Shown here piece after piece: positions 37,252 to 46,522 of a DNA stretch of 64,000 bases; position 1 is the first letter of the stretch; the number at the start of each line of letters is the position of its first letter. The stretch lies in the NCBI RefSeq assembly GCF_903645315.1, contig NZ_CAHJXL010000001.1, forward strand, positions 992,001 to 1,056,000. Direction: 5' to 3'. Source of the DNA: Victivallis sp. Marseille-Q1083 (GTDB taxonomy: Bacteria; Verrucomicrobiota; Lentisphaeria; Victivallales; Victivallaceae). The notes beneath the pieces are model-generated. The model saw nothing but the letters and a program-made list of their open reading frames with translations, did not search any database and was not told the origin of the DNA. The position numbers were made by a program, and so were the translations under genes.

Positions 37252-37607
37252 GATGTCAAGACAATTTTTACAAACTAATAAAATATCATCTTAATTCAAA
37301 TAAGACGAAAGCAATAAGCACATATATATTTTTGCAACATTAAAAGAAGCATATATATACTTCATATTTCAAAATGCTTTTTCATGAAAGAGAATGATTC
37401 ATTCCGATTCGTCAAATCCAAATAATTTACCACCCCAAAGCCACAGAAGCTGATGGCCGATGATCAACCGATGGCCTGACCGTAAGCACTGAAATACTGG
37501 CGCCTTTAAGATTTGGCTTCGCCTTGCCCGGACACGAACGGCGGAATCCGAACCCGCCGGGCCGCGACCGGGTACAACGCCCCGGAGCGGCCTGTTGCAC
37601 ATGACGT
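37252..37607. other. AT-rich intergenic stretch without a supported gene
   Basis: The left half is very AT-rich with small inverted repeats (for example GAAG...CTTC around an alternating AT core near 37350). The right half (about 37490-37607) returns to high GC just past the hydrogenase stop. A 67-codon frame at 37399-37602 has no start context or family resemblance and is not called. Confidence 0.5.
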
Positions 37608-39053
37608 TTAATCTTCCTGTTCAGCCAGGTTCTTGACCGCCTGCGTCGCCAGCTTCACGTCGCACAGACGACACGGCCCGCCGACACAGCCGCCCTCGCA
37701 AGCCATCACTTCCAGGAAATTGCCGGGCAATTTCCCCATGCCGTACATCTGCAGCAGCTTCATCGACTTGCGATCCAACCCATTGATGAACTTGGAGTCC
37801 AGCTCCGGCACTTCCTGATCCGGACACTGCCCCGCCGCTTCGTTGAGAATCGCCGCCGTCACGCCGCAACTGGTGGCAAACCCGCGCGCGTGTCCGCCGA
37901 CCTTGCGAGTCAGCTTCACCCCCGGCAGCGACGCGACATCGATTTCCAGCGCGACGAACAACGCCCCGAGCTCCTCGAACGTCATCACCCAGTCGACATT
38001 GCCATCCTTCAACGCCTCCTTGCGCTTGGCCACACAGGGACCGATGAAAACGGTGACATAGTCCGGATTTTCCTTCTTGACCTCACGGGCAATGAAACTC
38101 ATCGGCGTCGGCGTCGACGACACAAACGGCTGCAACGCCGGCACATGGCGTTTCACCGCCTCGGTGTAAGCCGGACAACAGGACGACGTCATCAATTTGT
38201 CGCCGCGCGCCATCCGTTCGAAAAATTCTTCGGTCTCATGTTCGGTCGTCAGCTCCGCGCCGCGCGCCACCTCTTCCATATGGTCGAACCCGGCCAACTG
38301 CAGCGCTTCGGCAATCTGTTCGAGCGAACCGGCGAACTGCCCGACGACCGCCGGCGCCACCATCGCCACCACTTTTTTGCCGGCTTTGATCTCCCGCAGC
38401 ACGTCGATGACCTGCGAGCGCTCCAATACCGCGCCGAACGGACAGGCCCGCAGACATTTGCCGCAGGAAATACAGGCCTCGAAGTCGATGTATTCCTTGC
38501 CGTCCGGATGCTTGTGGATCGCGTTGACCGGACAGGCCTCCTCGCAGGGAATCGGCACCCGGATCACCGCGTGGTATGGGCAAACCTGCGTGCATTTGCC
38601 GCAGTCGATGCATTTGCGCTGATCGATTTTCGCCTGGCCGTCGCGCACTTCGATCGCCTGCTTCGGACAGTTGAAAACGCAGGGCCGGGCAAAGCAGCCG
38701 CGGCAGGCGTTGGTCACCAGATACTGGCTCTGCACGCAACCGTAGCAGGCGACATCCAGAACGCTCAAAATATTCTCATCCGGCGCCGTCCGCGTCAACG
38801 CATCGTCCACATAAGCGGCCAGCGTCTTGCTCTCATCGCTTTCGTCCTCGACGCCGAATCCCAGCAGGGCCATCAGCCGGTATTTCAGCACCGCCCGGTC
38901 CTTGTAGACGCAGCAGCGCATCGCCGGCAATTCACGCGGCCGCATTTCGACCGGAATCCGATCGATGATCTCGCGCAAATTACCGTCGACAAAACCGCGA
39001 ATCGTCCGGATCATCAATTCATTTTTGATTCGAACCGCATTGTTTTTATCCAT
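37608..39053 (-). CDS. [FeFe]-hydrogenase with N-terminal ferredoxin clusters
   Basis: The 481-residue protein has several 4Fe-4S motifs (about 103-205, including CIDCGKCTQVCP and CISCGKCLRACP) and an H-cluster domain: L1 SSCCPAY (290-296, both cysteines present), L2 GPCVAKRKE (338-346) and L3 EVMACEGGCVGGP (448-460). L2 has Gly where classical enzymes have Met, and L3 lacks the usual final Gly-Gln-Pro, so it belongs outside group A, in a group B/C/D-like class. It may make H2 from ferredoxin or take part in sensing. It ends a five-gene cluster with a sensory homologue and a phosphatase. Confidence 0.88.
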   Translation of the reverse strand: MDKNNAVRIKNELMIRTIRGFVDGNLREIIDRIPVEMRPRELPAMRCCVYKDRAVLKYRLMALLGFGVEDESDESKTLAAYVDDALTRTAPDENILSVLDVACYGCVQSQYLVTNACRGCFARPCVFNCPKQAIEVRDGQAKIDQRKCIDCGKCTQVCPYHAVIRVPIPCEEACPVNAIHKHPDGKEYIDFEACISCGKCLRACPFGAVLERSQVIDVLREIKAGKKVVAMVAPAVVGQFAGSLEQIAEALQLAGFDHMEEVARGAELTTEHETEEFFERMARGDKLMTSSCCPAYTEAVKRHVPALQPFVSSTPTPMSFIAREVKKENPDYVTVFIGPCVAKRKEALKDGNVDWVMTFEELGALFVALEIDVASLPGVKLTRKVGGHARGFATSCGVTAAILNEAAGQCPDQEVPELDSKFINGLDRKSMKLLQMYGMGKLPGNFLEVMACEGGCVGGPCRLCDVKLATQAVKNLAEQED

Positions 39054-39062
39054 TCCTCAGTA

Positions 39063-39335
39063 TCACCTTTCGTTGGCCGTCAATTCCTGGAGCTTGGCGA
39101 TGACGCTCTCGATCGTCGCATGAGACACCACCGTATCGTGGTTGATCCGCACGAACGGCGCCTGCCCATCGTTGCGCTGGCGGCAGAATCCCAGACAGGG
39201 ACTGCCGCAAATTTCCACCCGATCCCTCAAGTCATCCGGCAGAAACTGCTCGATCTCCTGCAATTCGGAAGCGCCCAGAATGAAACACGTGGTACCGACA
39301 CAAATTTCAACTTTTATCTTCGAACCGGCGGTCAT
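39063..39335 (-). CDS. [2Fe-2S] thioredoxin-like ferredoxin
   Basis: The 90-residue protein has the NuoE/HydC-type thioredoxin-like fold with four cysteines, CVGTTC and CGSPCLGFC, that should hold a [2Fe-2S] cluster. It is likely an electron-transfer partner of the hydrogenases that flank it; it lies 9 bases before the start of the downstream hydrogenase gene. Confidence 0.88.
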   Translation of the reverse strand: MTAGSKIKVEICVGTTCFILGASELQEIEQFLPDDLRDRVEICGSPCLGFCRQRNDGQAPFVRINHDTVVSHATIESVIAKLQELTANER

Positions 39336-39350
39336 TTCCTACTCCGTTGC

Positions 39351-40529
39351 TTAAAAATATTTGATATAAACTTTTTTGCGATATTTCTCTTCCAGCAACT
39401 GCTTCAGCCGCTTGACGATGTTGCGCCGGATTTCCAGGTCGACCGGCAAATTGGGATCCTGATGCGCTTCGTTGACTTTGGTGCCGACGATCAATTCGAT
39501 GACGTCGCTCTCCGCCAGCAAAGTCATAATCTGGCGCACCGCCGGCAGATTCCGCGCCTTGCAGTCCCCGTCCAGCGCCCGGGCCACTTCGGTCAGGGTC
39601 AGGATTCCCTCGGTCCCCAGATCGACGCCCTTCATCTTCGACGTCGGCGGCAACCCCCCGCCCAACTGCTTCCAGTCCGTGGTAATTCCCCGCCGCAACT
39701 CCCGCGACACGATATTGGCGGTCGTGCCGCCGCTGATGATGACCTTGCCGTCGAAACTTTCGACCATTTCGGCGAAATCCCGGTCGTTCTCCTTCTTGAA
39801 CGGCGGACCGGTCAACAGCCGCAGCCGGCGCGGCCGCCGGAAATAGATCACCACGCAACTGATGTCGTCGATGCAACTGTAGTTCGGGTTTTTCATGCAG
39901 GCCTGGGCCACCACCATCTGCGATAATTCGCGGGCGGAAATCTGCGGCTGCCGCGCCACCGCTTCCTGCACAAAGGCCAACAGCCCCTCCCGGCGCCAAC
40001 CGAATTTGAACGGCGCATGCCCCAGGCCGGCCTGGGTCACGCCGTCCGAACAAAAGATGATCCGGTCGCCCGGCACCGCCCTGAATTCCGCCACCGCCAG
40101 CTTCCGGTCCGGCCAGCGGGCCGACACCAGGCTCTGCTTCTCCCACTGCAAATCCCTGCCGTTGCGCAGATGGATCAGCGGCGGATTGTCCATCTCGATC
40201 GTCCTGATTTTGCCGCCGGACAACACATCGACGATGGTAAAAGTGGCATAGCTGATTTTACGATATTCGCACACCGGCAGCGTATCCATGATGATCTCCG
40301 CCGACTGCAGGATTTCCATGTTGCGGGCGATAAACTCCAGCGCCATCGTCGTCGTCATCGTCGACAACAGCGACGCTTTGATGCCGCTGCCCAACCCATC
40401 CGACAGCACGGCGATGACGCGGTCCTCATTTTCCAGCCGGACGCTCTTGAAATCATCCCCGCAAACGCTCTCGCCGTCTTTGATCCGCTGGCAGCACTCT
40501 ACCTCGACAAAGGTTTCGTCAATGTTCAT
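39351..40529 (-). CDS. SpoIIE/PP2C-type serine phosphatase of the hydrogenase cluster
   Basis: The 392-residue protein has a SpoIIE-like PP2C domain (about 1-235): GDDF near the start, AVLSDGLGSGIKAS (metal Asp), RIIFCSDGVTQAG and CIDDISCVVIYF. The C-terminal 150 residues (after RRPRRLRLLTG) are an extra domain with ISGGTTANIV and a predicted helical end. The start (ATG 40529, or 40538) lies within the end of the PAS-hydrogenase gene. In such clusters the phosphatase is thought to be the output partner of the sensory hydrogenase. Confidence 0.85.
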   Translation of the reverse strand: MNIDETFVEVECCQRIKDGESVCGDDFKSVRLENEDRVIAVLSDGLGSGIKASLLSTMTTTMALEFIARNMEILQSAEIIMDTLPVCEYRKISYATFTIVDVLSGGKIRTIEMDNPPLIHLRNGRDLQWEKQSLVSARWPDRKLAVAEFRAVPGDRIIFCSDGVTQAGLGHAPFKFGWRREGLLAFVQEAVARQPQISARELSQMVVAQACMKNPNYSCIDDISCVVIYFRRPRRLRLLTGPPFKKENDRDFAEMVESFDGKVIISGGTTANIVSRELRRGITTDWKQLGGGLPPTSKMKGVDLGTEGILTLTEVARALDGDCKARNLPAVRQIMTLLAESDVIELIVGTKVNEAHQDPNLPVDLEIRRNIVKRLKQLLEEKYRKKVYIKYF

Positions 40530-42264
40530 CGCGGCCATCCGCCCCCTCGCCGGCCCCCCGGTTGTTTTTGGTCTGGTAGCCGCTGGCCACCTCCCGCAGC
40601 AGGATTTCGGTTTCCGCCATATGTTCGCCGAGGTACTTGGCAATCTGCTGAACGGTCATGACATTTTTCTGGATCACCTCACGGGCCTTTTCGGCAATGT
40701 GCTCCCGGTGCAATTCCGACTGGGTGACATCCTGCACAATCGCGCCGACAATCTGATGCGGCTCAATCGTGAAGACATTGACATTCATTATCTTATCGCA
40801 AACCATCTGATTATCGCGCGCCAGATCTCCGCCGGAAGCCAGCGCCGCTTCGAACAATTCGGTGAAATCGACGATATTGGCCACTTCGACCCCGGCCAGT
40901 CCCGGCGTCGCCTGGTAGGCCAGCAGCGTGCTCTCATCGAACAACCGGGCGAAACATTCGTTGCACTCGATGATCCGCAGATTCCGGTCGACCATCACCA
41001 CGCCGGCCGGAATGTAACGAATCAGCGCATTGCTCTTCTTCTGCGCCATCCGCCGCAAATTGGAAACGCACATCGCGGTTTCCGCTTTGCCGACCACCAG
41101 TGCCCGGGCAAAAGCCCGGCAGGTCGGATACCCGCAGCCGCCGCAGTTGAGTTCATCCGCCGGCGACTGTTTGCCGACCGACATCAGCGCCTGCTTCAAC
41201 TGCAGATCGGAAATCTCTTCCGGCGGCAGGCGGTCGGGCAGGATGCGATCCTCGATTTTCACTTCAACCGGGCGGTCCAGGCTGTTGCGGTGCTCGAACA
41301 GCCGCGCCGTCGCCAGCAACGCCTCCAAATCGCTGCCGTTCTCCGGCATCGCCGGCCCGTTGACGCAGCCGCCGTCGCAAGCCAGGCATTCGATGAACAA
41401 TTTCATATCGGCATATCTGGCCGCCGAAGCCTGGCCGAGCACCCGCTGGACATTCAGCAACCCGGAGACCGCCAGATAATAAGTCCGATCCCCGGCGGCG
41501 CCGCGCAACGTCTCATTCATGCCGCCTTCCAGCGAATACACCCGCCCCTCGCTGGCGGTTGCCGGCACGAACTGCTGCCCCGCCCCGGTCAACGTTTCCA
41601 ACTTGATATTATCCTGGGCCAGCCAGCTCTCCAAATCTTCGAACGTCAGCGCCAGGTCCAGCCACTCCGGATGGCGGTCGGCTTCCTGCTTTTTCGCGGC
41701 GCACGGGCCGATAAAGATCACGCCGATATCGTCGCCGAATTCGCGGCGCAGCAACCGGCAATGGCTGAGCAGCGGCGACAGGACCGGGGTAATCCGGTCG
41801 GCCATCGCCGGAATGTATTTCCGGATATAGTCGACGGCGGCCGGGCAGGCCGAGGAGATGAAAACCCCCTTGTTTTCCTGCTGCAGCAGTTTGCCGGTTT
41901 CCGAACTGACCAATTGGGCGCCCAGCGCCGTTTCGCTGACGCCGGCAAAGCCCAGCTTTTTCAAAGCTTCGACCAGCACTTCCGGCGCAACGCCCCGGAA
42001 ATAACTGACGAAACTGGGCGCCAGCGACGCATACACTTTATGTTTGCGGGTCATCAGGAAACGCGCCCGCGACAAATCCGGCCGGATCCGCTTGGCGCCG
42101 GCCGGACACACCCGGACGCAGCGGCCGCAGGCGATACACAAATCGGTCATCACGCTGGCGCTGCCGTTGACCACCTTGATCGCCTTGCAGGGACAATGGC
42201 GCACGCATTTATAACAATCCTGACATTCGGTCTCCACGGTGAAGACCGGAAAATTATGATTCAT
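40519..42264 (-). CDS. Sensory [FeFe]-hydrogenase with Fes and PAS domains (HydS-like)
   Basis: The 581-residue protein has two N-terminal 4Fe-4S motifs (14-53), an H-cluster domain with L1 SSACPA (137-142), L2 GPCAAK (186-191) and L3 ECLACDGGCVNGP (292-304), an Fe-S Fes domain (CGGCGYPTC...MC, 374-399), a PAS domain (about 412-520) and a helical C-terminus. In L1 alanine replaces the proton-relay cysteine, a known hallmark of sensory hydrogenases with low turnover. It probably reads H2 or redox state and signals through the coupled phosphatase. Confidence 0.9.
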   Translation of the reverse strand: MNHNFPVFTVETECQDCYKCVRHCPCKAIKVVNGSASVMTDLCIACGRCVRVCPAGAKRIRPDLSRARFLMTRKHKVYASLAPSFVSYFRGVAPEVLVEALKKLGFAGVSETALGAQLVSSETGKLLQQENKGVFISSACPAAVDYIRKYIPAMADRITPVLSPLLSHCRLLRREFGDDIGVIFIGPCAAKKQEADRHPEWLDLALTFEDLESWLAQDNIKLETLTGAGQQFVPATASEGRVYSLEGGMNETLRGAAGDRTYYLAVSGLLNVQRVLGQASAARYADMKLFIECLACDGGCVNGPAMPENGSDLEALLATARLFEHRNSLDRPVEVKIEDRILPDRLPPEEISDLQLKQALMSVGKQSPADELNCGGCGYPTCRAFARALVVGKAETAMCVSNLRRMAQKKSNALIRYIPAGVVMVDRNLRIIECNECFARLFDESTLLAYQATPGLAGVEVANIVDFTELFEAALASGGDLARDNQMVCDKIMNVNVFTIEPHQIVGAIVQDVTQSELHREHIAEKAREVIQKNVMTVQQIAKYLGEHMAETEILLREVASGYQTKNNRGAGEGADGRDEH

Positions 42265-42285
42265 GGCCTCAGGCTCTCCCGATAA

Positions 42286-42543
42286 TTATTGTTTTTCGAA
42301 ACAACTTTTCAGCAGTTCCAGCATCATACCGGGATCGACATTGCCGTAACGCTGATTGTTCACTATCACATTGGGGCCTTCGGCACAGCGTCCCTGGCAG
42401 AGCGAGCAGCCCAGTTCCAGATCGACCTCATCCTGCAAATGGTGCTCTTCCAGGTATTTTTCAATCACCTGCAAGTTTTTCTCATTGCCGCGGGCAAAAC
42501 AGGAGCTGCCGAGACAAATTCTGATTGTCGGTTTGTCACTCAT
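42286..42543 (-). CDS. [2Fe-2S] thioredoxin-like ferredoxin
   Basis: The 85-residue protein has CLGSSC and CSLCQGRC cysteine pairs in a NuoE C-terminal-like fold. It is a paralogue of the 90-residue protein in the same cluster and the first gene of the hydrogenase operon, 21 bases before the sensory hydrogenase. Likely an electron carrier for it. Confidence 0.88.
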   Translation of the reverse strand: MSDKPTIRICLGSSCFARGNEKNLQVIEKYLEEHHLQDEVDLELGCSLCQGRCAEGPNVIVNNQRYGNVDPGMMLELLKSCFEKQ

Positions 42544-42561
42544 TCCACACCCGTCCCTTCG

Positions 42562-43428
42562 TCAGCCTTTGCTCTTGCCGGCGACATTGATCAGCCGCAC
42601 CGCGCAAATCCGGTCGTGCAGCGCCCGCTTCGTAAAAAACACGCACAGCGGCGAAAAAATCCCCAGCACGACCATACCGACCGTCCAGGCGAAGGAACGC
42701 AGGAAATACACCTCCTGCAACTGCTCCTCCCTGACCAGGAAAATGCCCCAGAACCACATGCCGAAACTCTGGGCAAAATAACCGACCGTCAGGCCGTAAT
42801 ACAACAATACGGCCGGCACCAGCAGCAGGATGCTGAAATTCATCGACAGCCACAGACTGCCGCTCGGAATCAGAATCGAATTTTCCGCTCCCCGGTACCA
42901 GACGATACCTTCCGGGGTGCGCTGCACGGTCGAAATCTTCCGCGCCGGACCCGCCGCTCCGGAATCGTTCGCCTGGATCATCTCCGGCGGCACGGCATAG
43001 GGCCTGGCATTGTCAACCGAACGCCGCAAACCGACGCCGAACAACATGATCGCCACCGCGCCGATCAGAATCAGGTCGAAAGCGAACGCCGACAGCCGGC
43101 GGCCGACCGTCGCATCCTCGGGATCGTACTTCCGGACGAACGCGGTGCTTTTCTCCTTCTGCGGCGTCAACAGCGTTTTCGCCTGCTCGATATAGTTCCG
43201 CCAGGATTCGTCCTGCATCAGTTCCGGATTTTCCTCCCAGCGCTTCAACTGCCGCGCCAGAGCGTGCTTCAAGCTGGGAATCTTGGCGGCCGGACGCCAT
43301 TCCGACATCATTGAGTTGCGGATTTGCGTCGTCGGATTGATCAAATCGTCTTCCACGCACTTCACAAGGGCGCTCAACGCCAGCGGCCCCACTTCGTTGC
43401 CTTCCTGATCCAAATAGATAAACTTCAT
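42562..43428 (-). CDS. GYF_2/RDD-family membrane protein
   Basis: The 288-residue protein has an N-terminal GYF_2 (DUF4339) domain (about 1-50, YLDQEGNEVGPLALSALV...WRPA) and a C-terminal RDD domain with helices near 112-132, 198-220 and 243-265 and the typical GRRLSAFAFDLILIGA and CAVRLINV segments. Function is unknown; RDD proteins have been linked to ion transport. It lies 18 bases upstream of the hydrogenase cluster and may be co-transcribed. Confidence 0.82.
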   Translation of the reverse strand: MKFIYLDQEGNEVGPLALSALVKCVEDDLINPTTQIRNSMMSEWRPAAKIPSLKHALARQLKRWEENPELMQDESWRNYIEQAKTLLTPQKEKSTAFVRKYDPEDATVGRRLSAFAFDLILIGAVAIMLFGVGLRRSVDNARPYAVPPEMIQANDSGAAGPARKISTVQRTPEGIVWYRGAENSILIPSGSLWLSMNFSILLLVPAVLLYYGLTVGYFAQSFGMWFWGIFLVREEQLQEVYFLRSFAWTVGMVVLGIFSPLCVFFTKRALHDRICAVRLINVAGKSKG

Positions 43429-43695
43429 ATGCCGTTCCGCTCGCTAACAGTTCTACAGTTCTCGAATTCCCGTCAATCTGGTTAATAAGATACATTCAAC
43501 TTGCAAGAACTCAAATAATCGCATTTGATTTTTCCGGTTTTGCGCTGTATTTTCTCCTATGCCGACCAGCAGCCGGCCAGGCTGCTTCCGCCGGAGTTTC
43601 GACCGCCGCTGCCCGGCCGGCCGGAAATGTGAAAATCAAAGTGCCAACGAACATTTTCACCGCATTTGCGTACGATAAACACAAGGAGGATTATG

Positions 43696-44010
43696 ATGAG
43701 CAATGCGACAGAATTGAAGAAAGATACGTTCAAGGAAGCCATCGCCGGTAAAGTCGCCCTGGTCGATTTCTGGGCGACCTGGTGCAATCCGTGCAAGATG
43801 CTCGGCCCGATCATCGATCAGGTGGCCGCCGAAATCGGCGACGCCGCGCTGGTCGCCAAAGTCAATATCGAGGAGGAACAGGAGTTGGCCGCCGAATATA
43901 ACGTCCGGATGTTGCCGACCATTCTGATCCTGAAAAACGGCGAAATCGTTCAACAGTTCGTCGGCGTCCAGAGCAAAACAAAACTGCTCGACGCCATCCG
44001 CAATGCCTGA
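43696..44010 (+). CDS. trxA: Thioredoxin with WCNPC active site
   Basis: The 104-residue protein has the thioredoxin fold with VDFWATWCNPCKMLGPI and the cis-Pro loop RMLPTILIL. Asn replaces Gly in the WCGPC active site, which may shift redox potential. The ATG at 43696 is 6 bases from AAGGAGG and is preferred over the adjacent ATG at 43693. A strong terminator follows, so it is monocistronic. Confidence 0.94.
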   Translation: MSNATELKKDTFKEAIAGKVALVDFWATWCNPCKMLGPIIDQVAAEIGDAALVAKVNIEEEQELAAEYNVRMLPTILILKNGEIVQQFVGVQSKTKLLDAIRNA

Positions 44011-44022
44011 ACCGCCTTTCCG

Positions 44023-44062
44023 ATTGCTGCCGGCCGCATGGCCGGCGGCAATTTATTTTCCC
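44023..44062 (+). terminator. Intrinsic terminator of trxA
   Basis: A 13-bp stem (ATTGCTGCCGGCC/GGCCGGCGGCAAT, one wobble) with a GCAT loop is followed by TTATTTT, 13 bases after the thioredoxin stop. Confidence 0.85.
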
Positions 44063-44124
44063 CGGCCGCAGCCCGATTCCGCCGCAAAACATAATTATTC
44101 TTTACATTTATTCCCGAAACAAAC

Positions 44125-44152
44125 TTGCGCAAATATAATTCATTGATATATT
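44125..44152 (+). promoter_or_regulatory. Candidate promoter of the kinase-phosphatase pair
   Basis: TTGCGC-N16-TATATT on the plus strand, 55 bases before the kinase ATG in an AT-rich stretch. The -35 is weak. Sequence match only. Confidence 0.38.
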
Positions 44153-44206
44153 AACGGACGCTTATTTAAAAATAATAAATGAAAATAGAATGAGAACGTT
44201 TTTTCT

Positions 44207-45706
44207 ATGAATTTTGCATTTCTTGATCAGTTGAAGAACAATTCCGTCCCATTGGCCGCGTTGCTGCGCGGCGTGCAGAAATATTGGCTGATCATGTTAC
44301 TGGCCGTCCTGGTCATCGGGGTGGGAACTTTCTACGTATCGACTTATCTGGTGCAAAAAACGTATCAGGCTACCGCTTCCATTCTGGCGCTGAACAACAA
44401 GGAAGACAGCTCCGACGGCAAGGATTCTTCGTCGATGACCTACACCACGCTGATGATGGCCAATCTGCTGATCAACGACTACAAGGAAATTCTCAGTTCC
44501 CGGCGCGTGCTCGACAAGGTGGATGCCAAAGTCTGCGAAGCCAAAAACATTACCGAACCGCCCAAATACAAACTGAGCGTCAATTTCAAGCGCAATACCC
44601 GCATTCTCGAAATCAGCGCCACCAGCAATGACAAGGACCTGTCGCTGCAGGTCGCCACGGCGACCACCGATATTTTCACCAGCGAGATCAGAGATTTGTT
44701 GAAAATGGACAATGTCGTCACCCTGGACGATCCGAAACTCGAGGATGCGCCGGTCAGTCCCCGGCCGTTGCGCAATACCGCGATCGCCATGGTGCTGGCG
44801 CTGCTGCTCTCCGGCGGCGTCGTTTTCCTCAAAGAAATTTCCGACGATTCGGTCAAAACCCCGGAAGACATCACTGAAACGCTCAAACTGCCGGTCATCG
44901 GCACCATTCCGGAAGCCGGCAGCAAAAAATCCCGGCGGCGCAGTGCCGACGATGCCAAGCAGCCGCGCCACAAACGCCTCGATTTTGTCGGCCTGTTCAG
45001 CATCGACGAGAAATACCGCCACATTTCCGAAGCTTTCCGTTTGCTGCGGACCAACCTGCAATATCTGACACCGGAAAATGCCGAGAAAAACGCCAAGGTT
45101 TTCACGATCACCAGTGCGATGGCTTCCGAAGGAAAATCCAGCTGCTGCGCCAATATGGCGCTGATCACGGCGCAATCCGGCAAACGGGTGTTGCTGATCG
45201 ATACCGACCTGCGCAAGCCCAATGTGCAGAATTTCTTCGAATTGGACCGCCGGGTCGGCCTGGTCAATTATTTGAGCGGCGACGCCAAACTGGAAGAGAT
45301 CATCAACCGCCAGGTCGTCGACGAACACCTGGATGTCATCCTGTCCGGGCCGATTCCGCCGAATCCCTCCGAACTGCTGATGTCCGAGACTTTCCAGAAG
45401 ATGGTCAAGACGCTGGGAACAGATTACGATTTCATCTTTTTCGACGCGCCGCCGTGCCTCAATATGGCGGACGCCACCATCGTCGCCAGTAATTCTGACG
45501 GCGTCATTTTCGTGCTGCGGCACGGTTCCACCCGGATGGGGGCGGTACAGCGTGCAATCCGCCAGTTCCAGCAGACCGGCATCAAGGTGCACGGCGTGCT
45601 GTTGAACCGCTTCGATATGAAGCGGGTCGGTTACGGCTATTACAATTATTATAACTATTACAACTATTATTCTTATTATCAGACAGATGGAAATAAGGAA
45701 GCATGA
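44207..45706 (+). CDS. BY-kinase/chain-length determinant (Wzc/CpsCD-like)
   Basis: The 499-residue protein fuses a Wzz-type domain with two membrane helices (about 27-48 and 191-208; PVSPRPLRN before the second) to a bacterial tyrosine kinase: Walker A ASEGKSS (306-312), Walker A' LLIDTDLRKP (329-338) and Walker B FIFFDAPP. The C-terminus ends in a cluster of 11 tyrosines within 17 residues (about 475-491), the autophosphorylation tail. It regulates polymer length and export. The phosphatase start overlaps its stop (ATGA). Confidence 0.95.
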   Translation: MNFAFLDQLKNNSVPLAALLRGVQKYWLIMLLAVLVIGVGTFYVSTYLVQKTYQATASILALNNKEDSSDGKDSSSMTYTTLMMANLLINDYKEILSSRRVLDKVDAKVCEAKNITEPPKYKLSVNFKRNTRILEISATSNDKDLSLQVATATTDIFTSEIRDLLKMDNVVTLDDPKLEDAPVSPRPLRNTAIAMVLALLLSGGVVFLKEISDDSVKTPEDITETLKLPVIGTIPEAGSKKSRRRSADDAKQPRHKRLDFVGLFSIDEKYRHISEAFRLLRTNLQYLTPENAEKNAKVFTITSAMASEGKSSCCANMALITAQSGKRVLLIDTDLRKPNVQNFFELDRRVGLVNYLSGDAKLEEIINRQVVDEHLDVILSGPIPPNPSELLMSETFQKMVKTLGTDYDFIFFDAPPCLNMADATIVASNSDGVIFVLRHGSTRMGAVQRAIRQFQQTGIKVHGVLLNRFDMKRVGYGYYNYYNYYNYYSYYQTDGNKEA

Positions 45707-46470
45707 TTGACCTGCACTGTCACATCGTCCCGGACGTCGACGACGGGGCCCAGACGGAAGCGGAAAGCCGCGCCATGCTGGCGCAGGCCGCTTCCATCGG
45801 CATTACCGAACTGGCAGCGACCAGCCATTATTCCGGCGACGCCTGGCGGCGTTACCCGGAAGCGCTGGAAAAATTGCGTCAACTGGCCGAAGAACACCAC
45901 ATCAAAATTCATGCCGGGGCCGAATATGACTTTTCACGCCTCGAAGAAGCCGAACAATTGCAGACGCTCGGCGACAGTTCTTACGTACTGATCGATTTCG
46001 TCACCCCCTATATCAGTCCCAACGCCATCGCGCAACGCTGTGAAGATTTGCTGAACCGCAAATACAAGCTGTTGATCGCCCATCCGGAACGGCTGTTCCC
46101 GGCCGATAAACTCAAAGTACTGCAATCGCTGGCCGAACAGGGCGCTTATTTCCAGCTCAATGCCGGCAGTTTCCTCGGCAATTTCGGCCGCGGCGCCCAA
46201 CGCCAGGCGGAGCAACTGCTGAAGCTGGGCCTGTGCCACTGCGTGGCATCCGACGCCCACAACGCCGGTTCCACCCGGGGGTTCTGCCTGAAAAAATGTC
46301 ACGACTACCTGATCGAGCATCATAACTGCAATATCGCCGACAGACTGGTGTTAATCAATCCGCAGCGCATCCTGGCCGATCAATATCCCTTCCCGGTGGT
46401 GGAACCGGCCGCCGGCGCCGAAAGCTCCTGGTGGGGCAGATTGAAAAATCTTTTCCGGCCCCGGAATTAG
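45703..46470 (+). CDS. PHP-type tyrosine-protein phosphatase (CpsB/CapC-like)
   Basis: The 255-residue protein has PHP metal-binding motifs IDLHCHIVPDVDDGA, AATSHYSGD, IHAGAEY, LLIAHPER and VASDAHNAG, matching CpsB/YwqE phosphatases that dephosphorylate BY-kinases. Translational coupling with the kinase supports this pairing. This is a Gram-positive-style phosphatase with a Gram-negative-style fused kinase, a combination also seen outside Proteobacteria. Confidence 0.93.
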   Translation: MIDLHCHIVPDVDDGAQTEAESRAMLAQAASIGITELAATSHYSGDAWRRYPEALEKLRQLAEEHHIKIHAGAEYDFSRLEEAEQLQTLGDSSYVLIDFVTPYISPNAIAQRCEDLLNRKYKLLIAHPERLFPADKLKVLQSLAEQGAYFQLNAGSFLGNFGRGAQRQAEQLLKLGLCHCVASDAHNAGSTRGFCLKKCHDYLIEHHNCNIADRLVLINPQRILADQYPFPVVEPAAGAESSWWGRLKNLFRPRN

Positions 46471-46522
46471 AAAATCCGACAACTTCGGCGGGGTGCCGTT
46501 TCTGGAACCGCGCGATGCCTTT

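Noticed and set aside
37399-37602. A 67-codon minus-strand frame after the hydrogenase gene
   Set aside because: Arg/Gly-rich random-looking sequence with no start context; spans an abrupt GC change.
37890-42285. Long plus-strand frames opposite the hydrogenase cluster
   Set aside because: Antisense to well-conserved Fe-S proteins; no family resemblance and biased composition.
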